From: Flavobacterium pokkalii
GTDB taxonomy: Bacteria; Bacteroidota; Bacteroidia; Flavobacteriales; Flavobacteriaceae
Length of the DNA stretch: 64,000 nucleotides
Assembly (NCBI RefSeq): GCF_014596575.1
Contig: NZ_NASZ01000021.1
Location: 1 to 64,000 of the forward strand
Direction of reading: 5' to 3'
Shown: positions 1 to 8,251 of the stretch, in pieces
Numbering within the stretch: position 1 is the first letter of the stretch
Layout of the letters: every line of letters starts with the position of its first letter
The notes under the pieces: model-generated
The model's database searches: none
Told to the model about the DNA's origin: nothing
The model's input: only the letters and a program-made list of their open reading frames with translations
Program-made: the position numbers and the translations under genes

Positions 1-74
1 TTTTTAAAAATTTCTTCTTAAATTCTCTTTCGCTTTTCAGTATGTCTATCAGAACGTTTTCGCTGTTGCGGGTG

Positions 75-104
75 CAAAAGTAACACCTTTATTCAATTAT
101 ACAA
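75..104 (-). promoter_or_regulatory. Promoter reading left, out of the window
   Basis: On the minus strand, TTG (104-102), a 19-base gap and TACTTTTG (82-75) fit the Bacteroidetes consensus TTG-N19-TAnnTTTG. Transcription would start near 68 and leave the window at base 1. The would-be leader (minus strand of 57-28) contains an A+G-rich segment that reminds me of leaders in front of Bacteroidetes 16S rRNA genes, but the gene itself lies outside the window. Confidence 0.65.
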
Positions 105-365
105 CACCTTTTGCAAACTATTTTACTCACTATTTTTTAATAACCTGACAACAAAGCTTTTCTATTTTGAAGCTTTTTATGTTTGTAGGAATTTGGAAGA
201 ATTAAAATCGTTTTAAACACAAAGAACACAAAGAAAGCACGAAGTATACTAAGGTTATTCACTATATAAAATTAATTTTACCACATAAGGCACAAAGAAA
301 AAATCAAGAAAACAAAGATTCATACTATAATATAAGTAGAAACCTCTTTTCAAACTCTTACCCTA
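105..365. other. Non-coding spacer with degenerate repeats
   Basis: No coding frame with plausible content is visible. The stretch holds loose repeats of the word CACAAAG (around 217-240 and 281-300) of a kind common in flavobacterial spacers. Nothing else was recognised. Confidence 0.5.
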
Positions 366-431
366 GCCCTGATTGAAGCGACAGCCTCCTGTGCCGGGGT
401 TCGGCACTGGAGCTACAGCGAAAAGCAGGAT
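366..431 (+). ncRNA. Structured element resembling the Flavo-1 RNA motif
   Basis: The stretch folds as an outer pair CCTG (368-371) with CAGG (426-429). Two facing, purine-rich internal-loop segments each contain AGCG. The tip is a strong hairpin: GTGCCG and CGGCAC close a five-base loop, extended below by CTCC with GGAG. A truncated relative, matching only the 5' half, lies at 33431-33456. From memory this layout matches the Flavo-1 conserved RNA of Bacteroidetes; the Rfam assignment was not tested. It ends about 50 bases upstream of the thrS promoter, so it may be independent of thrS. Strand is inferred from the motif and is not certain. Confidence 0.4.
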
Positions 432-481
432 AAGCTTCAAAAAATCATTTCTATTTTAAACAACATATACTATAATATATA

Positions 482-512
482 TTGTATGTATTTTTCTAAT
501 ACTATATATTTG
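482..512 (+). promoter_or_regulatory. thrS operon promoter
   Basis: TTG (482-484), a 20-base gap and TATATTTG (505-512) match the Bacteroidetes sigma-A consensus. The expected start near 518 gives a leader of under 20 bases before the thrS ATG, too short for a T-box or similar leader. Confidence 0.75.
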
Positions 513-535
513 CACTCTCAAATAAAACAATAATA

Positions 536-2482
536 ATGATTAAGATTACTTTGCCCGACGGGTCAGTTAGAGAGTTCGCTACCGGCGTTACTCCGATGGA
601 TGTTGCTAAAAGCATTAGTGAAGGATTCGCACGAAATGTAATTTCGGCATCTTTCAATGGTACAACAGTGGAAACAGTAACTCCCTTGACCACGAACGGC
701 AGTCTTATATTATATACATGGAATGACCTGGAAGGGAAAAAAGCTTTCTGGCACTCCACTTCGCACGTAATGGCGCAAGTATTAGAAGAAATGTATCCAG
801 GTATCAAATTAACTTTAGGCCCCGCAATCGCAAATGGGTTTTATTACGATGTAGATTTTGAAGACCAAAAAATCACTGAGGCCGATTTCAAAAAAATCGA
901 AGACAGAGTTCTTGAAATCTCAAGAGGTAAACACGAATTTAAATTAAGACCTGTTTCAAAAGCAGAAGCTTTAGAAACCTACAAAGACAACGTATACAAA
1001 ACGGAATTGATCTCCAATCTTGAAGACGGAACAATTACTTTTTGCGACCATGACACCTTTACTGATTTATGCCGCGGAGGACACATTCCAAACACAGGAC
1101 TCATCAAGGCCATGAAAGTAATGAGCGTTGCAGGCGCTTACTGGCGTGGTGATGAAAAAAACAAACAATTAACTCGTGTTTACGGAACTTCATTCCCTAA
1201 ACAAAAAGATCTTACTGAATATTTAGCCTTATTAGAGGAAGCAAAACGTCGCGATCACAGAAAATTAGGCAAAGAATTAGAATTATTTGCTTTCTCTCAA
1301 AAAGTTGGTCAAGGCTTACCGTTATGGTTACCAAAAGGAGCCGCTTTAAGAGACCGATTAGAACAATTCTTAAAAAGAGCACAGAAAAAAGCCGGTTACG
1401 AGCAAGTTGTTACTCCACATATTGGACAAAAAGAACTCTATGTTACTTCCGGACACTATGCCAAATACGGAGCAGACAGCTTCCAACCTATTAATACACC
1501 TGCAGAAGGCGAAGAGTTTTTATTAAAACCAATGAACTGCCCTCACCACTGCGAAATCTACAATACCAGACCTTGGTCGTACAAAGACTTACCAAAAAGA
1601 TATGCTGAATTTGGTACCGTTTATAGATACGAACAATCTGGTGAATTACACGGATTAACACGTGTACGTGGATTTACTCAGGATGACGCTCATATTTTCT
1701 GTACTCCGGAACAATTAGACGAAGAATTCAAAAAAGTTATCGACCTTGTATTGTATGTATTCGGCTCTTTAGGTTTTGAAAATTTTACCGCTCAAATTTC
1801 GTTAAGAGACAAAGACAACAGAGACAAATACATTGGTACTGATGAAAATTGGGAAAAAGCCGAAAACGCCATTATCAATGCCGCTCGAGACAAAGGTTTA
1901 AACACCGTTGTAGAATACGGAGAAGCCGCTTTCTACGGTCCAAAACTGGATTTCATGGTTAAAGATGCCTTAGGAAGACAATGGCAATTAGGTACCATTC
2001 AGGTTGACTACAATCTTCCGGAACGTTTTGAGCTAACCTACAAAGGTTCAGATAACGAACTTCATCGTCCAGTGATGATTCACAGAGCACCATTTGGATC
2101 TATGGAGCGTTTCATCGCAATTTTATTAGAACATACAGCAGGAAATTTCCCTCTTTGGCTAATGCCGGAACAGGCTATAATATTGTCTTTGAGCGAGAAA
2201 TATGAAAATTATGCCAAAAAAGTTTTAGAATTGCTAGAAAATCACGAAATTCGCGGGCTAATTGACAACCGAAACGAAACAATTGGAAAGAAAATCAGGG
2301 ATGCAGAGATTCAAAAAATCCCATTTATGCTGATTGTAGGAGAAGAAGAAGAGAAAAACGGAACCATCTCCATTCGTCGTCATGGTCAGGAAGGAAAAGG
2401 AAATAGTACCGTTACAATTGAAGAATTTGCAGCAATTGTAAAAGAAGAAATAGAAAAGACATTAAAAGTATTTACAGTTTAA
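536..2482 (+). CDS. thrS: Threonine--tRNA ligase
   Basis: Class II aminoacyl-tRNA synthetase that charges tRNA-Thr in the cytoplasm. The 648 residues are full length. They comprise an N-terminal TGS domain (about 1-62), the editing domain with the HxxxH motif HSTSH, the catalytic core and an anticodon-binding domain. In the core, MNCPHHC supplies the zinc cysteine, [11 protein letters not shown] is motif 2 and [11 protein letters not shown] is motif 3. The ATG at 536 directly follows a consensus promoter. It is the first gene of the conserved thrS-infC-rpmI-rplT block, with infC starting about 16 bases after the stop. Confidence 0.98.
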   Translation: MIKITLPDGSVREFATGVTPMDVAKSISEGFARNVISASFNGTTVETVTPLTTNGSLILYTWNDLEGKKAFWHSTSHVMAQVLEEMYPGIKLTLGPAIANGFYYDVDFEDQKITEADFKKIEDRVLEISRGKHEFKLRPVSKAEALETYKDNVYKTELISNLEDGTITFCDHDTFTDLCRGGHIPNTGLIKAMKVMSVAGAYWRGDEKNKQLTRVYGTSFPKQKDLTEYLALLEEAKRRDHRKLGKELELFAFSQKVGQGLPLWLPKGAALRDRLEQFLKRAQKKAGYEQVVTPHIGQKELYVTSGHYAKYGADSFQPINTPAEGEEFLLKPMNCPHHCEIYNTRPWSYKDLPKRYAEFGTVYRYEQSGELHGLTRVRGFTQDDAHIFCTPEQLDEEFKKVIDLVLYVFGSLGFENFTAQISLRDKDNRDKYIGTDENWEKAENAIINAARDKGLNTVVEYGEAAFYGPKLDFMVKDALGRQWQLGTIQVDYNLPERFELTYKGSDNELHRPVMIHRAPFGSMERFIAILLEHTAGNFPLWLMPEQAIILSLSEKYENYAKKVLELLENHEIRGLIDNRNETIGKKIRDAEIQKIPFMLIVGEEEEKNGTISIRRHGQEGKGNSTVTIEEFAAIVKEEIEKTLKVFTV

Positions 2483-2498
2483 CTTAAATTTTAAAGCC

Positions 2499-3056
2499 AT
2501 AGCAATAAGAAGCAACAGAGGTTTTCAACCTCGCGTAGAAAAAAAGGATGCCCACAGAATCAATAATAATATTCGTGGTTTACAAGAAGTACGACTCGTA
2601 GGAGAAAACGTAGAAATTGGGATTTATAAAATTTCAGATGCCTTGCGTAAAGCTGATGAGTTGGAATTGGATTTGGTGGAGATTTCTCCTAATGCCGAAC
2701 CGCCTGTTTGTAAGATTATGGATTATAAAAAATTCCTTTATGAGCAGAAAAAACGTGAAAAGGAATTGAAAGCCAAATCAGCTCAAATTGTAGTTAAGGA
2801 AATCCGTTTTGGACCTCAAACAGATGAGCATGATTATGAATTTAAAAGAAAGAATGCTGAGAAATTCTTGAAAGAAGGATCTAAATTAAAGGCTTTTGTA
2901 TTCTTCAAAGGCCGTTCTATTATTTATAAAGACCAAGGACAAATCTTATTGTTAAGACTGGCTCAGGATTTAGAAGAGTTTGGTAAAGTTGAAGCAATGC
3001 CGGTTCTTGAAGGAAAGCGAATGATTATGTTCATTGCACCTAAGAAAAAGAAATGA
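2499..3056 (+). CDS. infC: Translation initiation factor IF-3, apparent AUA start
   Basis: IF-3 binds the 30S subunit and polices start-codon choice. The frame from 2499 gives 185 residues with both IF-3 domains. The N-domain begins [20 protein letters not shown], and the C-domain carries [15 protein letters not shown] and ends in a lysine cluster. The first ATG/GTG/TTG in this frame is the TTG at 2643, which would delete most of the N-domain. Only ATA (2499, 2505) or ATT/ATC codons lie upstream. ATA at 2499 gives the MAIRSN start I remember for flavobacterial IF-3. E. coli infC also uses a rare start (AUU) for autoregulation, so a similar control is likely. The start at 2505 is an alternative. 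Confidence 0.93.
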   Translation: MAIRSNRGFQPRVEKKDAHRINNNIRGLQEVRLVGENVEIGIYKISDALRKADELELDLVEISPNAEPPVCKIMDYKKFLYEQKKREKELKAKSAQIVVKEIRFGPQTDEHDYEFKRKNAEKFLKEGSKLKAFVFFKGRSIIYKDQGQILLLRLAQDLEEFGKVEAMPVLEGKRMIMFIAPKKKK

Positions 3057-3062
3057 TATTAG

Positions 3063-3077
3063 TCTGCAGAAAGCAGA
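3063..3077 (+). promoter_or_regulatory. Small hairpin after infC
   Basis: TCTGC (3063-3067) pairs with GCAGA (3073-3077) across AGAAA. There is no T-run behind it, so it is not a convincing terminator. It could be a processing or attenuation element between infC and rpmI. Confidence 0.3.
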
Positions 3078-3092
3078 TTGAATAAAATACAA

Positions 3093-3122
3093 TGAGATTG
3101 CTTCGCGCAGCTCGCAAAGACA
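3093..3122. repeat. Diverged copy of an interspersed repeat
   Basis: The 30 bases starting TGAGATTGCTTCG have a diverged second copy at 33393-33420. Both are in non-coding DNA, and this one sits inside the infC-rpmI spacer. The word is familiar from spacers of many flavobacterial genomes. Confidence 0.45.
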
Positions 3123-3156
3123 AGTAAGTAAGAATAAATTAAAAAACTAGGAAAAA

Positions 3157-3354
3157 ATGCCTAAAATGAAAACCAAATCTAGCGCCAAGAAACGTTTTAA
3201 AGTTACTGGTTCTGGAAAAATTAAAAGAAAGCATGCTTTTAAAAGTCACATCTTGACTAAAAAATCTAAGAAACGTAAATTAGCTTTGACTCACTCAGCG
3301 CTAGTTCACGAATCAGATATGAACAGCATCAAAAAACAATTAAGAATTATCTAA
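3157..3354 (+). CDS. rpmI: 50S ribosomal protein L35
   Basis: Small basic ribosomal protein of 65 residues, beginning [20 protein letters not shown] and rich in Lys/Arg, as usual for L35. It lies between infC and rplT as in nearly all bacteria. It is 100 bases downstream of infC and about 120 upstream of rplT; no separate promoter was recognised, so cotranscription from the thrS promoter is likely. Confidence 0.97.
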   Translation: MPKMKTKSSAKKRFKVTGSGKIKRKHAFKSHILTKKSKKRKLALTHSALVHESDMNSIKKQLRII

Positions 3355-3472
3355 TCGACAATTTGTCAATTAAAATTCTTTAGGTTAAAACAATTTAATA
3401 ACCTTGGAGTATGGCCAATAAGTACCCTTGATTAAATTCGGGTCGCCTGCTACAAAAATAAAAGTAAAAATT

Positions 3473-3817
3473 ATGCCAAGATCGGTAAATTCAGTTGCTA
3501 AAAGAGCAAGAAGAAAAAAAATAATGAAACAAGCCAAAGGTTTCTTTGGTCGTCGTAAAAACGTTTGGACAGTTGCTAAAAACGCGGTAGAAAAAGCAAT
3601 GCTTTATGCTTACCGTGACAGAAAGCAGAACAAAAGAAACTTCCGTTCATTATGGATTCAACGTATTAACGCCGGAGCCAGATTGGAAGGAATGTCTTAC
3701 TCTCAATTCATGGGTAAAGTAAAAGCTAACGGAATCGAATTGAACAGAAAAGTTCTTGCAGATTTAGCAATGAACCACCCTGAAGCTTTCAAAGCTGTAC
3801 TTAACAAAGTAAAATAA
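3473..3817 (+). CDS. rplT: 50S ribosomal protein L20
   Basis: Ribosomal protein L20, 114 residues from the ATG at 3473, beginning [16 protein letters not shown], the normal N-terminus of the family. The frame stays open upstream to a TTG at 3428, but those 15 residues match nothing in L20. L20 binds 23S rRNA early in 50S assembly and in several phyla represses its own operon through a leader RNA. The 118-base spacer in front contains only weak stems, for example ACCC with GGGT near 3423-3452, so a leader here is unproven. A terminator follows at 3858. Confidence 0.97.
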   Translation: MPRSVNSVAKRARRKKIMKQAKGFFGRRKNVWTVAKNAVEKAMLYAYRDRKQNKRNFRSLWIQRINAGARLEGMSYSQFMGKVKANGIELNRKVLADLAMNHPEAFKAVLNKVK

Positions 3818-3857
3818 ACGTTTTATCAACTCAATTTAAGACTACTTACTTATATAG

Positions 3858-3893
3858 AAAACCTCATTTGTCATGCAAATGAGGTTTTTTTTA
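3858..3893 (+). terminator. Intrinsic terminator of the thrS-rplT operon
   Basis: ACCTCATTTG (3861-3870) pairs perfectly with CAAATGAGGT (3876-3885) around a five-base loop and is followed by a run of eight T. Confidence 0.9.
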
Positions 3894-3959
3894 TGCCCTA
3901 TAACCTTAAAAAATATTTTTTCAATTTTTGGTTATTAAGAAAAATAGTATTTTAGTAAA

Positions 3960-5696
3960 ATGATTTTACCAAGATTAATTTTAAGAATATTAAGCATTCT
4001 TTTAGCAGTTTTATCGCTTACGCTATATTCGTGTAAACAAAAAGAAAGGCCAACTAATGAATATAAAAAAGACAAAAGAAAAATAGATTTTTTAATAAAA
4101 AAAGGAGAACTTCTTTATAAAAAAACTCAATATGATAGTGCTTTTTTTTATTTCAATAAAGCTAAAACAATTTGCAATCGTAAAGAAGATTTAAAAGAAT
4201 ACATCTACAGTACCACCTATTTGTGTTCAATATCACAACTAAATGGTGATTATGCCAACTGTGAAGACATAGCAACAGAAGCTATACCATATATTGTACA
4301 TGTAAAAAATGAAAAATACAAATGGCGAATATTTTTCATTCTAGCGACAAATTATGCCAAACTATTAGATTTTAATAATGCCAAATACTACCACTCTAAA
4401 TCATTAAAACTAAAAATAGATTCAGAACGCAGATTTTGCACACTAATAAGTCTCTCTTATCTAAATATCAGAGAGAAAAAATATAATCAAGCAATTAAAA
4501 TACTAGAATTTTTAACACACCAAAAACTAATCATAAATGATCCAGAATTCCAATCTGTAGTAATGAATAATTTAGGATATTGCTATTTCAAAACTCATAA
4601 AAAAAACGCACTTCATTTTTTAAAAAAATCTTTAGAAATTAGATTAAAAAATACCAAAAGTTTTATGGACGATTGGGGGTTAACAGCTAACTATTATTAT
4701 TTATACGAATATTATACAGAAAAAAAGGATTTTTCAAAGGCTATTAAATATGCCTATTTACTGTACAAAACAGCAAAAAAAGTAGATAACACAGATGACC
4801 AACTGCTAGCTCTAAGCCTTCTAGTTAAAAATACCGAAGGCAAAAAATCAAAAGACTATGCCTTAAAATATGTAAAATTAAACGACAGCATTACCGAAGT
4901 AAGGCAAAAGGCGAAAAATTATTTTGCAAAATTAAAATACGATTCTAAAAAAGAAAAAGAAGAAAACCTTAAACTAAAGGCTGAAAAAGAATTACAACAG
5001 GAATTAGAACGAAATAAAAACATCGTAATTACTTTTATCATTATCATCATTATACTTCTTTCTGCCTTTATTTATTATTATCTTATTCAAAAAAACAAAA
5101 AAGAAAAAATCCAAACCGCATACAATACCGAAATCAGAATTGCCAAAAAGCTACACGATGAATTAGCTAATGAAATTTTCCAAACGATCAACTTCGCTGA
5201 AACACAGGATTTATCTTCACCTGAAATATCAGGAAAATTATTAGAAAATCTAGATTCTATATATTCAACAACAAGAAATATTTCAAAAGAAAATAACCAA
5301 ATTGAAACAGGAGAACAATTCGAAAATGATTTAAAAGAAATGATTACAAGTTTTGGAAGCAAAACCGTAAACATAATAATTAACAATTTAGAAGAAATCA
5401 ACTGGAAAAAAACAAGTAAATTGAAGAAGATTGCTATTTATCGTGTCATACAAGAATTATTAGTTAATATGAAAAAACACAGCCAAAGTAATTTAGTTCT
5501 GATTTCATTTAAAACTCAAGAAAATAATCTACTATTAAATTATTATGACAATGGAAAAGGAATCGATTTTAAACAAACTAAAAAGAAAAGCGGACTTTAC
5601 AACATTGAAAACCGAATTGAAGCTATTAATGGAACCATAACTTTTGATAGCAACCAAAATAAAGGAGTTAAAACCAGTATTGTCATTCCATTATAA
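3960..5696 (+). CDS. TPR-containing sensor histidine kinase
   Basis: Two-component sensor of 578 residues. A signal segment ends in a lipobox-like LYSC (Cys25). About 300 residues of TPR-like helices then lie outside the membrane, followed by one transmembrane helix (about 353-376). The cytoplasmic part has an H-box RIAKKLHDELANEIF (His399) and a HATPase domain with an N-box (IQELLVNMKKH) and a G-box (YYDNGKGID). This is the flavobacterial TPR-kinase type related to HisKA_3/NarX kinases. The regulator gene starts 10 bases after the stop, so the two form a pair. The stimulus is unknown. A lipidated N-terminus together with a TM helix would be unusual, so the first segment may instead be an uncleaved anchor. 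Confidence 0.9.
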   Translation: MILPRLILRILSILLAVLSLTLYSCKQKERPTNEYKKDKRKIDFLIKKGELLYKKTQYDSAFFYFNKAKTICNRKEDLKEYIYSTTYLCSISQLNGDYANCEDIATEAIPYIVHVKNEKYKWRIFFILATNYAKLLDFNNAKYYHSKSLKLKIDSERRFCTLISLSYLNIREKKYNQAIKILEFLTHQKLIINDPEFQSVVMNNLGYCYFKTHKKNALHFLKKSLEIRLKNTKSFMDDWGLTANYYYLYEYYTEKKDFSKAIKYAYLLYKTAKKVDNTDDQLLALSLLVKNTEGKKSKDYALKYVKLNDSITEVRQKAKNYFAKLKYDSKKEKEENLKLKAEKELQQELERNKNIVITFIIIIIILLSAFIYYYLIQKNKKEKIQTAYNTEIRIAKKLHDELANEIFQTINFAETQDLSSPEISGKLLENLDSIYSTTRNISKENNQIETGEQFENDLKEMITSFGSKTVNIIINNLEEINWKKTSKLKKIAIYRVIQELLVNMKKHSQSNLVLISFKTQENNLLLNYYDNGKGIDFKQTKKKSGLYNIENRIEAINGTITFDSNQNKGVKTSIVIPL

Positions 5697-5706
5697 CAAC
5701 TGTAAA

Positions 5707-6381
5707 ATGTTTAAAAAAGTAATAATTGTAGAAGATTTAGATCCCATCATACTAAGTACGACAAAAACCTTAAAAAATCTATCAATCGGTGAAATACAAA
5801 CAGCAAAATATTGCGATGATGCTTTTTTGAAAATCAAAAAAGCGCAACACGAAAACAAACCTTTTGATTTATTAATAACCGATTTATCTTTTAAAGAAGA
5901 TCATCGGGAAAACAAACTAAAAAATGGTGAACAACTAATTAGCGAAATCAAAAAAAATCAGCCTGATATTAAAATAATTGTTTTCTCAATTGAAGACAAA
6001 TCCTTTAAAATAAAATCTTTATTTGAAGATTTAAAAATCAACGCATATGTTATAAAGGGAAGAAACAGTATTGAGGAGCTAAAAAAAGCGATTGAAACAA
6101 CTTATCACAATAATGAAGCTCAATTCCTTTTTCCGCAAACAACAGCAAATTCAACACATAAAAAATCCGTTATCGAAATCGAAGCTTATGATATTGAGTT
6201 ATTAAAATCACTTTCAAAAGGTTATAGCATTAACGAAATTGCCAATGAATTTAAAATTTCGGGGATTCATCCAAGCGGAAACAGCAGTATTGAAAAACGC
6301 CTTAACAAACTTAAAATGTATTTCAAAGCCAATAACAATGTACATCTTATTGCTATTACAAAAGATATGGGATTAATCTAA
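5707..6381 (+). CDS. Response regulator, REC domain plus atypical LuxR-like HTH
   Basis: DNA-binding partner of the preceding kinase, 224 residues from ATG 5707. The open frame reaches back to 5644, but that extension overlaps the kinase gene and is not REC-like. The receiver domain shows acidic residues VEDLD near the N-terminus, the phospho-acceptor in LLITDLSF (Asp59) and a later conserved Lys. The C-terminus (about 158-224) is a LuxR-type helix-turn-helix. It reads EIANEFKISGIHPSGNSSIEKRL, with a few extra residues at the turn compared with NarL/FixJ proteins. I remember similar regulators beside other flavobacterial TPR kinases. Confidence 0.88.
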   Translation: MFKKVIIVEDLDPIILSTTKTLKNLSIGEIQTAKYCDDAFLKIKKAQHENKPFDLLITDLSFKEDHRENKLKNGEQLISEIKKNQPDIKIIVFSIEDKSFKIKSLFEDLKINAYVIKGRNSIEELKKAIETTYHNNEAQFLFPQTTANSTHKKSVIEIEAYDIELLKSLSKGYSINEIANEFKISGIHPSGNSSIEKRLNKLKMYFKANNNVHLIAITKDMGLI

Positions 6382-6433
6382 AACATAAAACATTCGCATT
6401 TACATTTAATCTCATTAACAATCGTAAAATCAA

Positions 6434-6460
6434 ACTTCTTACGGTTTTCCGTAAAGAATT
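6434..6460 (+). terminator. Possible terminator of the kinase/regulator operon
   Basis: TTACGG (6439-6444) pairs with CCGTAA (6449-6454) over TTTT, flanked by CTT and AAG. Only AAGAATTCATTT follows, without a proper T-run, so function is uncertain. Confidence 0.35.
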
Positions 6461-6475
6461 CATTTATATAAGTGT

Positions 6476-6483
6476 TAAATTTG
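6476..6483 (+). promoter_or_regulatory. -7 element for the lipoprotein gene
   Basis: TAAATTTG matches TAnnTTTG about 55 bases before the ATG at 6539. No clear TTG lies at the -33 position. Confidence 0.45.
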
Positions 6484-6538
6484 GCTTTCTTTTATTAAAA
6501 TCCTTTTCAATTTAAAAGAAACAAATTGAGCAACGTCT

Positions 6539-6940
6539 ATGAGAAACACCTACACTTATATAAAATTTATCTCTATTGGACTATTAATTTGCACCGTTTC
6601 CTGCAAAAAAGAAATTCAGAATATAAAAACAGAGAAAAAATTAACCACAGAAATAAGCTCCAAAAAAGATGCTCTAAAAAAAATAACTTTAACCAATTCA
6701 GAACCGTCTTATTATATAAAAACCAGTAATGCCAAATTCAATCATAAAATTAGTGGAAAAGATGAAAACGGAAATCAGGTTAACGGCGTTATCAATCTTG
6801 AAGACGAAATTGGCATTGGAATCGTAAAAAAAGATGATACTAAAGAAATTGAAATTGTAAGCGAACACATTAATGCCAACAGAATTATTGCAACCGATAT
6901 CAATGGTTATCAATACCGATTAAAACTTGACGACGAATAA
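6539..6940 (+). CDS. Small hypothetical lipoprotein
   Basis: 133 residues with a lipoprotein signal peptide ending at a lipobox TVSC, so probably anchored to a cell membrane. The mature part is short, Lys-rich at first and then forms a compact segment (GKDENGNQVNGVINLEDEIGIG) that looks like a small beta-rich domain. I recognise no family. It follows the kinase/regulator pair, has its own -7 element, and converges with the next gene (12-base gap). Confidence 0.75.
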   Translation: MRNTYTYIKFISIGLLICTVSCKKEIQNIKTEKKLTTEISSKKDALKKITLTNSEPSYYIKTSNAKFNHKISGKDENGNQVNGVINLEDEIGIGIVKKDDTKEIEIVSEHINANRIIATDINGYQYRLKLDDE

Positions 6941-6952
6941 TCACTTTTAAAA

Positions 6953-8215
6953 TCAGGTTTTTTGCTGTTTTTTTCGTGCTGCCGGAAACAATACATTATT
7001 TAAAATCAGACGATAGCCCGGAGAATTCGGATGCAAATCTAACATTGTAGGCGCATCCCCTACTTTGTGCTGATAATCTTCCGGATCATGTCCGCCATAA
7101 AAACTAAACATTCCTTTTCCTTTTTGGCCGTGAAGATACCGTACCTCGCCATTCAACTCACAACTTCCCAAAATTAACATATTCGATTTTACTAATTTAG
7201 AATCAAATGCGGTAGTTTGCCCCATAAATCCCTTTATCAATTGCGTATGATTTTGACAAAGCATACTGGGAATTGGATCCCATTTTGCCGAAAATTCCAT
7301 CAAAGTAAAATAATCTTTTTCCATAGGAACCGTTCTTTTTTCAGTCATATCAATATCTGAAAACTCATAACGTTCCGGTCGGCGTTCCAGAATAAAATCT
7401 TTAAAAGCAAAAGAATTTGAGTAATTCAATTTCGATTGATAATTAGCTTCACTTGGGTCTCCATCAAACATAGATTCACAAATATCAACCCCTTCAGCTG
7501 ATAGAGCAATATCAAAACTATCCGTAGCCGAACACATGGCAAACATAAAACCGCCTCCTATCACAAAATCTCTGATTTTTTTAGCTACAGCTACTTTTTC
7601 CTGCGACACTTTTGAAAAACCTAATTGATGCGCTAAATTTTCAGCTTCTTTTTTTTGTTCAATATACCAAGGCGCATTGCGATATGATCCATAAAACTTT
7701 CCATATTGTCCGGTAAAATCCTCGTGATGTAAGTGCAACCAATCGTATAAAACCAATTGGTCACTTAAAACTTCGGTATCATAGATAGGTGTAAAAGGAA
7801 TTTCGGCATAGGTTAAAACCAGAGTAACCGCATCATCCCAAGGCTGTTTGCCTTTTGGAGTATAAACTGCAATTTTAGGAGCTTTTTCGAGGATAACATT
7901 TTCCATATTTTGCGAAGGGCTGGCAATTTCGTTCAAAATTGCCTGTTCATCAGCATCAGAAAGAATTTCAAAACTTACACCTCTAATTTGACATTCTTTA
8001 CGAATTTCATTTGCATCGGGTAATAAAAAAGAACCACCGCGATAATTTAGCAACCAACTCGCTTTGTATTTTTTATCCAGACACCAATAGGTAATTCCGT
8101 AAGCTTTCAGATGATTTTGCTGCGAAGTTTCATCCATTGGCAACAAAATAAAAGAAGCCTTAGCTGTGAAGGAAAATAAAATAAAAATAAAAAGCGCTAT
8201 ATTTCTAAAAACCAT
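6953..8215 (-). CDS. Secreted amidotransferase-like protein ('asparagine synthetase B' of flavobacteria)
   Basis: 420 residues with a signal peptide (MVFRNIALFIFILFSFTAKA). Homologues in flavobacteria are, as I remember, commonly called asparagine synthetase B. The sequence however has no N-terminal Cys nucleophile, no Ntn glutaminase domain and no PP-loop synthetase motif. It contains GGGFMFAMCSATDSFDIAL, which resembles the nucleophile elbow of class I amidotransferase-like folds, and a conserved GGHDPED near the C-terminus. A periplasmic hydrolase- or amidotransferase-like fold is therefore a better reading; no reaction can be assigned. Its start codon lies inside the dnaB terminator hairpin. 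Confidence 0.8.
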   Translation of the reverse strand: MVFRNIALFIFILFSFTAKASFILLPMDETSQQNHLKAYGITYWCLDKKYKASWLLNYRGGSFLLPDANEIRKECQIRGVSFEILSDADEQAILNEIASPSQNMENVILEKAPKIAVYTPKGKQPWDDAVTLVLTYAEIPFTPIYDTEVLSDQLVLYDWLHLHHEDFTGQYGKFYGSYRNAPWYIEQKKEAENLAHQLGFSKVSQEKVAVAKKIRDFVIGGGFMFAMCSATDSFDIALSAEGVDICESMFDGDPSEANYQSKLNYSNSFAFKDFILERRPERYEFSDIDMTEKRTVPMEKDYFTLMEFSAKWDPIPSMLCQNHTQLIKGFMGQTTAFDSKLVKSNMLILGSCELNGEVRYLHGQKGKGMFSFYGGHDPEDYQHKVGDAPTMLDLHPNSPGYRLILNNVLFPAARKKQQKT

Positions 8216-8248
8216 TAGGAAAGTTTTATTCCAAATATAGCGCTTTTT
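8189..8248 (-). terminator. dnaB terminator overlapping the next gene's start
   Basis: AAATATAGCGCTTTTT (8233-8248) and AAAAAGCGCTATATTT (8189-8204) are perfect 16-base inverted repeats around a 28-base loop. On the minus strand the stem is followed by a U-rich tract, immediately after the dnaB stop at 8252. The loop holds the ATG (8215-8213) of the following gene and the second arm is part of its signal-peptide codons. Confidence 0.7.
8232..8239 (-). promoter_or_regulatory. -7 element inside the dnaB terminator stem
   Basis: On the minus strand 8239-8232 reads TATATTTG, an exact TAnnTTTG. A start near 8226 would give a short leader before the ATG at 8215. Such a transcript would lack the first arm of the terminator hairpin. 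Confidence 0.55.
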
Positions 8249-8251
8249 ACC

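Noticed and set aside
3355..3472. L20-type autoregulatory leader before rplT
   Set aside because: Only short weak stems can be drawn (ACCC/GGGT near 3423-3452) and no mimic of the L20 binding site was recognised.
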